A program made the position numbers and the translations under genes. Below, piece by piece: positions 1 to 7,354 of a stretch of DNA of 64,000 nucleotides. Source of the DNA: Vibrio ostreae (GTDB lineage Bacteria; Pseudomonadota; Gammaproteobacteria; Enterobacterales; Vibrionaceae); assembly GCF_019226825.1 (NCBI RefSeq), contig NZ_CP076642.1:434001-498000 (forward strand), in the 5' to 3' direction. Within the stretch, counting starts at the first letter, position 1. Every line of letters starts with the position of its first letter. The notes beneath the pieces were generated by a model. That model saw nothing but the letters and a program-made list of their open reading frames with translations, was not told the origin of the DNA and searched no databases.

Positions 1-378
1 CGGCGTGATTTTCAAAAATGGCGACTGCCCAAGAACCGCACCTTCACCACAGGCGTGAGTATTGGATTGATAAGGCGTATCACCGATGATGACATCGCCC
101 GACCCGGAAGCCACCGAACCACCACAGTCTATGGCGTCACCGATACGTGCCGCCGGCTGACCGTTAATCGACACGGAGCCGGAACCGGCATTAATCGCCC
201 GGCCATGCAGCCCGTGCGGTTTATAGGGGCAAGGGCAAGCGTGCAACAAGGCAGCATCACCCTTTCTGGCCGCCGGTTTGCCATTTATTAAGACATCCGG
301 GCTACCAGCAATGATAGAAGTAGGCGGAAAACATCCGTGCCCACCCGCTGTATCGCCTAATCTCGCCGCTCCTGGCAT
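1..378 (-). CDS. PAAR-domain type VI secretion tip protein (3' end outside window)
   Basis: The reverse strand reads open for 126 codons from an ATG at 378 to the window edge. The protein starts MPGAARLGDTAGGHG and has repeated glycine-rich turns such as LINGKPAARKGD and SINGQPAARIGDA, typical of PAAR proteins. These proteins cap the VgrG spike of the type VI secretion system and often carry or recruit effectors. The ATG directly abuts the vgrG stop codon, and an AGGAGA ribosome site lies inside the vgrG 3' end, so the two are translationally coupled. The 3' part is missing, so whether this is a short stand-alone PAAR or an N-terminal PAAR fused to a toxin cannot be decided here. Confidence 0.88.
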   Translation of the reverse strand, partial: MPGAARLGDTAGGHGCFPPTSIIAGSPDVLINGKPAARKGDAALLHACPCPYKPHGLHGRAINAGSGSVSINGQPAARIGDAIDCGGSVASGSGDVIIGDTPYQSNTHACGEGAVLGQSPFLKITP

Positions 379-2442
379 TTACCCTCTCCTATCCGGCGCA
401 TCAGGTTGCTGAGGTTTGTCCGGCTCATCTGGCTGAGTGACGGCAGGCGCTGTCCCGGTTCCCGGAGAGCCTCCATCGTTAATTTTGACTTTAGCCCCAG
501 AGATAGTAACGCCTGCACTGTCTAATTTAATAAAGCCTCCCGGCCCTTTAATAGTCAGTGAATTGCCGGCATCTAAAACAATGTCCGCGGCTTTCAGATA
601 ACTTTCATTGCTGACTGCAACACGTTGGTTTGCGCCGATTTGTTTCTCTTCAGATGCTGCGATCTGGGTGCTGACACCACCATCGATTTTGGAAATAACT
701 CCGCCGGTTACCCAACGGTTTATCTTACCTAAAACTCGTTGCACCAGGTTGCGGCCCACTTTAATATGGTGATCTTGTCCCAACTCTTCGGTGACATTTT
801 TACCAATCGAACGGTGGACATTCTCTGTCACCAGTTCGTACTGGTGGCGGCCAATATGAGAGTGGAAATCCAGCCCAACAGATTCACGATGAATATTGTT
901 AATCACCACATCCTGATCTTTCTGCGCGTGAATATAAATCTGCTCGATGGACGCCTGATCTTCGAAGCGAATTTCGTTTGAACCTTCCCCCTGATGGGTT
1001 TGGGTTTTTAACACTGTACGGGTCTTGTGATTCGGCAGCAGATATGGTGCAACGTTGGTTGCGTGGTAGGTTCGGCCAGTGATAATCGGCTGATCCGGAT
1101 CGCCATGCAAAAATGAAACAATAACCTCATGCCCGATACGGGGAATAGTAACAAAACCATACTGAGCACCTGCCCACCCCTGGGATACACGCACCCAGCA
1201 AGAGCTGTGCTCATCTTGTTGACTTTCACGGTCCCAGGGAAAATGGACTTTCACTCGGCCATGTTCATCACAAAAAATCTCTTCACCGGCCGGGCCGACC
1301 ACCTCACCAATCATCGGGCCATCGACATGAGGTTTGGCGACAGGTGCAGCTCGCCAGGTCAGGTTCGCCGGGATGACCTTAAACTGGTTTGAATAGGATG
1401 TCTGACCGGAGCCCCCTTCTTCTTCAAGAGCCTGAGGCTGAGTGCCCTGATGAGAGACTTCAACAACCAGCCAGTCTCGGTTCGCGCTCGGCTCAAGATT
1501 GTCGGTGAGATCGAACTTTATTCCGGCCTGAATACCGGCATGATTACTTTTACCCACAGCATGCACGGCATCTCGTCGCAGATATTCCAACCGAATACGA
1601 CTGAACGCGGCACCGCTGGTATCGTCTTTATAGCGACCAGGATAATCAAAATGCTCATAGGTTGATTGCTGAAAACTCAGATCCGTCCCTGACTGTTGCT
1701 GCAGAAAACCGTAGTCCGGCTTTTTAAAGCTGTAATCCTGCATCGTCAGATGGCTGGGCTCACTTTGATTGACCAAAGTGAATGAAGACACATAGCTGCC
1801 ATCAACCTGCCCGCCGGACAAACCGTTGTATGGTACAGGTTGAGCGAACTTAGCAATCAAGGCACTGTCATCGCTGAAACATACCGTGTGTTTACCATCG
1901 CTTTGCTGAATGTGATAAACCAGACCTTCTTCAGCAGCAAGACGATGCACAAACGCCAAATCCGTCTCCCGGTACTGAACACAAAACTCTCTTTGCGAGA
2001 GCGTTCTCTTCAGTGAGAAAGAAAAGTTATCAATCCCCATTTCCTGCAAAATAGTGGTGATGATTTGTTCAACGGTTTTCAGCTGGAAAATCCGGCTGTT
2101 TTGTCTGAGTGACAAACGTTCCAGCGCTGGTACTAACGTCAGGTTGTAAAAGGTATGGTGATGACCAATATCCGCCTGTCCGAATTGACGCACGATGCCA
2201 TGAACAAACTGAACCGGCTGGCCATTCCTTAACACGGTCAGTTGCGCCGACTTATCCACCACCTGGCTCGCTTTAATGCCAGATTGTCGGCTCGCTAAAT
2301 CTATCTCATAACGGAAGCCATAACAGGTGACACAACCGCTCATCACACTGTCAGAGACCGATTCTTTGCCACGGTACTCTGTCACCACAAACGTATCTTC
2401 GGGCATTCCGTCCACAGAGAGAATAAATTGTAACTTTGCCAT
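379..2442 (-). CDS. vgrG: Type VI secretion system spike protein VgrG
   Basis: This is the trimeric spike of the contractile type VI injection machine. The 687-residue product begins MAKLQFILSVDGM and shows the gp27-like N-terminal half, the gp5-type OB-fold segment (CDEHGRVKVHFPWDRES, around residue 400) and a C-terminal needle with repeated short polar strands. It ends in a proline-rich tail (QPDEPDKPQQPDAPD) rather than an obvious enzymatic domain, so it looks like a structural, non-evolved VgrG. The frame is open 35 codons further upstream, but the ATG at 2442 is preceded by AAGG and matches the usual VgrG N-terminus. It is followed directly by the PAAR gene and preceded by hcp. Confidence 0.95.
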   Translation of the reverse strand: MAKLQFILSVDGMPEDTFVVTEYRGKESVSDSVMSGCVTCYGFRYEIDLASRQSGIKASQVVDKSAQLTVLRNGQPVQFVHGIVRQFGQADIGHHHTFYNLTLVPALERLSLRQNSRIFQLKTVEQIITTILQEMGIDNFSFSLKRTLSQREFCVQYRETDLAFVHRLAAEEGLVYHIQQSDGKHTVCFSDDSALIAKFAQPVPYNGLSGGQVDGSYVSSFTLVNQSEPSHLTMQDYSFKKPDYGFLQQQSGTDLSFQQSTYEHFDYPGRYKDDTSGAAFSRIRLEYLRRDAVHAVGKSNHAGIQAGIKFDLTDNLEPSANRDWLVVEVSHQGTQPQALEEEGGSGQTSYSNQFKVIPANLTWRAAPVAKPHVDGPMIGEVVGPAGEEIFCDEHGRVKVHFPWDRESQQDEHSSCWVRVSQGWAGAQYGFVTIPRIGHEVIVSFLHGDPDQPIITGRTYHATNVAPYLLPNHKTRTVLKTQTHQGEGSNEIRFEDQASIEQIYIHAQKDQDVVINNIHRESVGLDFHSHIGRHQYELVTENVHRSIGKNVTEELGQDHHIKVGRNLVQRVLGKINRWVTGGVISKIDGGVSTQIAASEEKQIGANQRVAVSNESYLKAADIVLDAGNSLTIKGPGGFIKLDSAGVTISGAKVKINDGGSPGTGTAPAVTQPDEPDKPQQPDAPDRRG

Positions 2443-2609
2443 TTTAAACCTTATTACCTGTTGGCCCTGAACCAAGCCGTTAGCTTCGAAGCACGCAGTT
2501 AGCCCTAAACCAACCAAGTAGTTTTTAACTAACTGAGCTTCTAACAAATGAGTTTGCGACTACGTCAAATTCAACCTAAACGAATTTTCAACCCACTGAA
2601 TTTGAAACA

Positions 2610-2649
2610 AAGCCCATAGACGAGCACGCGTAGCGTAGTCTACAGGCTT
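2610..2649 (-). terminator. Hairpin between hcp and vgrG
   Basis: On the minus strand, AAGCCTGTAGAC pairs with GTCTATGGGCTT (12 bp, two G-U wobbles) and is followed by TGTTTC. It lies just after the hcp stop. It may let most transcripts end after hcp, giving far more Hcp than VgrG; that role is inferred. Confidence 0.55.
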
Positions 2650-2662
2650 ATTTCAGCGTGGT

Positions 2663-3181
2663 TTACGCTTCGATTGGTTTGCGCCAGTCGTCTGAACCCG
2701 ATGTACCTGCATTAACGTGATCCCAGGTGATTTTGCGGTAAGACATGGCAACAGTCAGGTTTTGGGTGAAATCCGATTTGGCCGGATCCTGGCAATGTGG
2801 CATTTCACAGTGAATATCGACGATAGAAGCATTCTCAAGCTTGGTCGTGAAGAAGTTTTCTTGCTTACCTTCAATTGAGGTGCGGTACCATTTCAGTTCA
2901 ACGCTGGTCATTTTTTCACCAGAAGCCAGTGCATTATAAAGCAGAGGGACGGCTTTGTTCAGCGAGACCGTAAAAGTGAATGGTTTGTGTACACGCTGGC
3001 CTGATGGCTGACCAGACTGAGGATCGGTTGGCACAGTCACGTTATGGTCAAAATACTGCACCAGCATTTCGTCTTCGTGACCTTCGACAAAAGAATCGCC
3101 AATTGAATCAGCAGTACATGCACCAGCGGTGATAAGACCCTGAGTCTGGCCTTCAATAGAGATATAACATGGAGTTGGCAT
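2663..3181 (-). CDS. hcp: Type VI secretion system tube protein Hcp
   Basis: Hcp forms the hexameric inner tube of the type VI secretion machine and is itself secreted. The 172-residue product starts MPTPCYISIEGQTQG and contains VEGHEDEMLVQ, TDPQSGQPSGQRVHKPF and a C-terminal TSGSDDWRKPIEA, all characteristic of Vibrio Hcp. The frame extends one codon upstream to a GTG, but the ATG at 3181 has AAGGA upstream and matches the known N-terminus. It is the first gene of the hcp-vgrG-PAAR cassette. A weak sigma-54-like element lies 55-70 bp upstream, as expected for an auxiliary cluster controlled by a VasH-type activator. Confidence 0.97.
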   Translation of the reverse strand: MPTPCYISIEGQTQGLITAGACTADSIGDSFVEGHEDEMLVQYFDHNVTVPTDPQSGQPSGQRVHKPFTFTVSLNKAVPLLYNALASGEKMTSVELKWYRTSIEGKQENFFTTKLENASIVDIHCEMPHCQDPAKSDFTQNLTVAMSYRKITWDHVNAGTSGSDDWRKPIEA

Positions 3182-3236
3182 CACTTTTTCCTTAAACAGT
3201 GTGAGAACAAAGCATCATAAAATGCTGTTTCACTCA

Positions 3237-3252
3237 CACAATTTTTATGCCA
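3237..3252 (-). promoter_or_regulatory. Weak sigma-54-like promoter upstream of hcp
   Basis: The minus strand reads TGGCAT-N5-TTGTG with 10 bp between the GG and the position expected to be GC. The -24 part fits the consensus, but the -12 dinucleotide is GT rather than GC, so this is only a candidate. Confidence 0.3.
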
Positions 3253-3434
3253 CCACCATGCTCTTTTTTACTCAATAACTTATGTAGACAACATTGTTAA
3301 TAGGGTAAGGATTTACTTCATTCGAGCAACTTTTTACCTATCGCGAGCAAATTGTTGCCACATTTATATCATTTGTCAGAGGTCTGAATTTCACCCATAT
3401 GACTTATGATAGTTCTTCGCACGAGTTAGCCCGC

Positions 3435-5183
3435 TCACAGCAACATCACCCCTTCCAGAAGCGCGACGGCGATGGCCAGCAGTGCGGTGGCTTTCCAGAA
3501 CAGCTGCGGATTGCGCTGCAATACGGGTTTGTGTTTGAACTCTTTCTGTAAGCGGATGTTGGGTGTAAACAGGTCGAGAATAAAATCCCCCAGCGCCTGA
3601 TAACGCTGTGCAGGTGATGGATGAGTGGCTTTGTGTAGCGCCAGATCGACCCATAACGGGATATCAGAGCGAAATTGTTCGATCGGCCGGTAGTCCCATT
3701 TGATGTGCCGGGCGGACTGCAAATGGGTAGACTGTCTGGCTTTATATGGCAATTGTCCGCTCAGCATCTCGTAAGCGATAACAGCGATCGAAAACAAATC
3801 TGACAGCACTGTCACCTCACTGCCATTGATGTATTCCGGCGCAATGTAGTTAACCGCGCCAAGCGGGGCCTGTGGCTCAGGAACAGCTTGCATCTCTTCC
3901 AGTCCCATCACTTTAACTGCGCCAAAATCGATGATTTTGACTTTACCATCGCTGGTCAGCATGATGTTTTCCGGCTTCAGATCGCGGTGCACCATATCAG
4001 CTCGCTGAAACACTCGTACCGCTTTCACCACTTCGCTCAGAATGGTACGCACCCGGGCCAGTGATGGTGCGGGGTTATCAAACATCCACTGCCGCAGGGT
4101 AATGCCTTGTACCCATTCGCATAGCTGGTAGATAAACGGTGAATCAGCCGGCGTCGGATACACTTTCATGACCCGCTCGCTGTTGATTTGCGAACCGACC
4201 CAAAATTCGTTGGCAAAATGAACCAGATAATCCCGATCATCACTGTATTGCAGCGAAGGAGCTTTCAATACCCTGCTTTCACCGCTCGCCACCTCGGTCA
4301 CCCGATACACATGGCTGCGTGAACCGGCATACAACACCTCATCAACCCGATAACCATCCAGGCTCTGTCCGACTTCCAGCGCGGGCGGAATCACCCGCGT
4401 CAGGGTCATCACCTGGTGTTCCAGCAAAGTACGTTGCGGTAGCTGCCTGACCTTGAGCAGCAGACAACTGACGTTATCCTGGCTGCCGTTGTCCAGCGCC
4501 TGCTGACATAACGCCTCACTAAGCGCTTGCAGGTCCAGGCCGGACTCCTGGTTCAGCGCATCCAGCATGCGGGTTTCATCGACGAAATCATGTACGCCGT
4601 CACTGGTCAGAATAAAATAGTCGTCAGGTTTGAGAGTGACGGTCTGATAGTCGACATCGAGCCGGTTATCCATGCCCAGTGCGCGGGTCAGATAAGCTTG
4701 CTGACCAAACTGGGTACGTTGATGATCCCGGGTCAGCAAACGCAATTTGCCATCCCGCACCCGATAGATGCGGGTATCGCCAACATGAAACAGATGCGCT
4801 GTGTTGGATTTAAAGATAGCGGCACTGAAGGTCGTCACCAAACCGTTGTGGGTCAGATTCTGTTGGCAGCCCTCTTCATACAGCGAGCTGTTGAGCGCGG
4901 TTAATATCTGGCCGGCGCTATGGCGAATGCTCCAGCTGTCCGGGGTGGCGTAATAGTCATTAATAAACTGCACAACCGCGGTATGGCTGGCTTTCTGACT
5001 CTGGTCGCTGCAACTTACCCCGTCAGCAATACAGGCCACAATACCTTTATGCGCCACAACATCGGCCGCCCGTGGCTGCTTCACCAACAAAGCGTCCTGA
5101 TTGTGCTGCCGAGTTCCGGTCAGCGAGGTACCGGCATGATCAATCATCAGTGCCTGTCCCTGTTTCATCTGCCTTGCATGCAT
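3435..5183 (-). CDS. Fused PP2C-type phosphatase / serine-threonine protein kinase with C-terminal membrane anchor
   Basis: This is a 582-residue two-domain signalling protein. The N-terminal ~245 residues are a PP2C phosphatase: ADGVS, HVGDTRIYR, TSDGVHDF and SQDNVS supply the metal-binding aspartates. Residues ~278-545 are a Hanks-type kinase with the ATP lysine in RVLKAPS, catalytic loop VHRDLKPEN (~399-406) and IIDFGAVK metal loop. A hydrophobic segment (~560-582) would anchor it in the inner membrane with both domains cytoplasmic. The ATG at 5183 follows AAGGGGA; a GTG five codons upstream is less likely. It ends the cobA-nirB-nirD-transporter operon. A Ser/Thr kinase in nitrate-assimilation operons is also known in Pseudomonas aeruginosa. 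An alternative is a type VI role, since hcp follows 250 bp downstream. Confidence 0.9.
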   Translation of the reverse strand: MHARQMKQGQALMIDHAGTSLTGTRQHNQDALLVKQPRAADVVAHKGIVACIADGVSCSDQSQKASHTAVVQFINDYYATPDSWSIRHSAGQILTALNSSLYEEGCQQNLTHNGLVTTFSAAIFKSNTAHLFHVGDTRIYRVRDGKLRLLTRDHQRTQFGQQAYLTRALGMDNRLDVDYQTVTLKPDDYFILTSDGVHDFVDETRMLDALNQESGLDLQALSEALCQQALDNGSQDNVSCLLLKVRQLPQRTLLEHQVMTLTRVIPPALEVGQSLDGYRVDEVLYAGSRSHVYRVTEVASGESRVLKAPSLQYSDDRDYLVHFANEFWVGSQINSERVMKVYPTPADSPFIYQLCEWVQGITLRQWMFDNPAPSLARVRTILSEVVKAVRVFQRADMVHRDLKPENIMLTSDGKVKIIDFGAVKVMGLEEMQAVPEPQAPLGAVNYIAPEYINGSEVTVLSDLFSIAVIAYEMLSGQLPYKARQSTHLQSARHIKWDYRPIEQFRSDIPLWVDLALHKATHPSPAQRYQALGDFILDLFTPNIRLQKEFKHKPVLQRNPQLFWKATALLAIAVALLEGVMLL

Positions 5184-5365
5184 AGAGATCCCCTTCACCT
5201 GCTCTGCTTAGTCAGCCTGATAGTGACTTTACCAGTCTGACCGAACAAAAGCTCAACGCAGTCAGGGAAAAACAGAACCTGAGCAACATTGAGCTTTTGA
5301 ACGACTTAATCACACGAGCTTCGCTGTGCGGGCGAAACGTCTCATCAAGTCTCCCGATAAATCCG

Positions 5366-5409
5366 CTAAAGGAGAGTGGCGATCTGTACCGCCACTCAGC
5401 TACCTTTAG
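5366..5409 (-). terminator. Hairpin between the nitrate transporter and kinase genes
   Basis: GAGTGGCG at 5374-5381 pairs with CGCCACTC at 5390-5397, and CTAAAGG/CCTTTAG extends the stem around a bulge. It overlaps the transporter stop codon and has only a weak T stretch. It probably attenuates rather than stops transcription into the kinase gene. Confidence 0.45.
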
Positions 5410-6875
5410 TGTGAAACATCAATCAGAGTCACGCTGCCATCTTCATTGACTTCTGCAATCTTACCGCTCGGCTCTTCCATCAACATCAGGGCAGCAAAGC
5501 CAACCACTGCGGTCGCGGCAATCACATAGAAGAAAGTTTGATAGTCGACAAATGACAGGATCGTCAGATAAGTCACCGCGCCGACGTTACCATAAGCCCC
5601 TGTCATGCCCGCGATTTGACCCGTCATACGACGTTTAATAAGGGGGACAGTCGCAAATACGGCGCCTTCACCGGCCTGAACAAAGAACGAACACATCATC
5701 GCCGCAGCCACTGCCAGCCAGATTGGCCATTCGCTGCCGACTTGTCCCATCAGGAAGTAACCCACCGCCAGACCTGCGGTCAGGATAAGCAGGGTTGGTT
5801 TACGGCCGAAACGGTCTGAAATCCAACCGCCTCCCGGACGTGACATCAGGTTCATGAAAGCATAAGCAGACGCAACCATACCCGCGACAACCGGCGTCAG
5901 TTCAAAGGTTTCCGAGAAAAACAGTGGCAGCATGGAAACCACTGCCAGCTCTGAGCCGAAGGTCGCAAAGTACAGCACATTAAGTACCGCAACCTGTTTA
6001 AACTTGTACTGATGGACAGGCTCAACCGGTTTGTCAAACACCGTTTTGTTCACTTTCCATACCTGAGTCACTTCAACCAGGTAGAGCGCGACCAAACCGG
6101 CGTAGATAGAGTTGACCGCGACATCCGGCAGCATCCCGATACCCGCTGAAGACAGTTTCCAGGCCAGCAGAGCCAGTACCGCATACATCGGGATTTTCAT
6201 CAGCAGCAGGAAGAAGAAATCGCCTTTTGAGGTCACTTCCATTGCCGTCATATGCTTAGGTTTGAAGTAAGTCGATCCTTTCGGGGTATCTGTCACACTG
6301 CGGTAAAACACCACGGAGAACAGCAGGCTCATCAGGCCGGTAATGGCAATGGCATAACGCCAGCCATCTTCACCGCCGAATAGCACAGCCGCTGTCGGCA
6401 GGGTAAACGCCGCCGCCGCAGAACCAAAGTTACCCCAACCACCGTAGATACCTTCCGCAGTCCCCAGCTCATTGTGCGGGAACCACTCCGACACCAAGCG
6501 AATGCCAATCACAAATCCGGCACCGATAAAGCCCAGCAGGAAGCGGGCAATCGCAGCCTGGATAAAGCTATCTGCAAAGGCGAACATAAAACAGGGAATC
6601 GAACAGACAGCCAGCAAAGCCGAATAAACCAGACGCGGACCATATTTATCGGTCAGCATACCAATCACGACGCGCGCCGGAATGGTCAGTGCCACATTGA
6701 GGATCAGCAGGGTTTTGATCTCCTGAGTGCTCAGCCCCAACGTTTCTTTCACCATCTGCAGCAGCGGCGCAAAGTTAAACCACACCACAAACGTGATGAA
6801 GAACGCAATCCAGCTCAGGTGTAAGATTTTCATCTTGCCGCTGAACGAAAAAAGTGAAAATTTGCTGTTTTCCAT
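5406..6875 (-). CDS. NarK/NasA-type nitrate/nitrite MFS transporter
   Basis: A 489-residue major facilitator with about 12 membrane segments that imports nitrate (and/or exchanges nitrite) for assimilation. The two nitrate-signature motifs are visible: GGWGNFGSAAAAF near residue 145 and GAYGNVGAVTYL near residue 430. The family's conserved arginines fall in PARVVIG and SRPGGG. It lies 73 bp downstream of nirD on the same strand, so it belongs to the nitrite-reductase operon. The start at 6875 (MENSKFSLF) is preceded by an AAAGGA stretch. Transport direction and preference between nitrate and nitrite cannot be read from sequence. Confidence 0.93.
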   Translation of the reverse strand: MENSKFSLFSFSGKMKILHLSWIAFFITFVVWFNFAPLLQMVKETLGLSTQEIKTLLILNVALTIPARVVIGMLTDKYGPRLVYSALLAVCSIPCFMFAFADSFIQAAIARFLLGFIGAGFVIGIRLVSEWFPHNELGTAEGIYGGWGNFGSAAAAFTLPTAAVLFGGEDGWRYAIAITGLMSLLFSVVFYRSVTDTPKGSTYFKPKHMTAMEVTSKGDFFFLLLMKIPMYAVLALLAWKLSSAGIGMLPDVAVNSIYAGLVALYLVEVTQVWKVNKTVFDKPVEPVHQYKFKQVAVLNVLYFATFGSELAVVSMLPLFFSETFELTPVVAGMVASAYAFMNLMSRPGGGWISDRFGRKPTLLILTAGLAVGYFLMGQVGSEWPIWLAVAAAMMCSFFVQAGEGAVFATVPLIKRRMTGQIAGMTGAYGNVGAVTYLTILSFVDYQTFFYVIAATAVVGFAALMLMEEPSGKIAEVNEDGSVTLIDVSH

Positions 6876-6948
6876 GATTCAATCCTTTTAATCAATTCAA
6901 AGAGATTCACAACCGCCGCGTCACTGCAGCGGTGTGGAAACGTTACGA

Positions 6949-7293
6949 TCAGGCCGCATTGGCCAGCGATGCGAGAACTTGAACGACGCCATCCTGCTGA
7001 CGAACCGGATAGGTTTTCAGGCGGTATTGCGCATCTTCCAGACACTCGCCGCTCAGCAGATGAAAATGCTGCTTATACAGGGGAGATGCCACATAAGGTT
7101 CACCGCCAAGCGACCCCATCATGCCGCGCGACATCACATTCGCCTCGCCAATCGGATCGAAGTTGGATACGGCGTACAGCTGACCGCTGCGCTGACAACT
7201 GAAGATCGCAACCTGTTCCCCGCCTACCAGTGCACATACGCCGACGTTAGGCACCAAGTCTTCTGCCTGACAAATGGTTATCCAGTTTTCCAT
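6949..7293 (-). CDS. nirD: Nitrite reductase (NADH) small subunit NirD
   Basis: A 114-residue Rieske-like small subunit of cytoplasmic NADH-dependent nitrite reductase, which converts nitrite to ammonium together with NirB. The fold markers ALVGGEQVAIF, VSNFDPIGEANVMSRG and YKQHFHLLSGECLED match NirD. The iron-ligating cysteines of true Rieske proteins are absent, as is usual for NirD. It sits 61 bp after nirB. The start at 7293 follows AGGAGAAGG. Confidence 0.96.
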   Translation of the reverse strand: MENWITICQAEDLVPNVGVCALVGGEQVAIFSCQRSGQLYAVSNFDPIGEANVMSRGMMGSLGGEPYVASPLYKQHFHLLSGECLEDAQYRLKTYPVRQQDGVVQVLASLANAA

Positions 7294-7354
7294 TGCCCTT
7301 CTCCTGTTAATGGCTCAATTTATCACTGTTGAATAAGTCCGTGGCCGTTGTGGG

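Noticed and set aside
2443..2547. N-terminal extension of VgrG upstream of MAKLQF
   Set aside because: The internal ATG has a ribosome site and matches the family N-terminus; the extension is non-conserved in character.
3340..3362. TGGCAACAATTTGCT on the minus strand upstream of hcp as a sigma-54 promoter
   Set aside because: GG and GC are only 9 bp apart instead of 10, so it breaks the essential spacing; the element at 3237-3252 fits spacing better though its -12 is imperfect.
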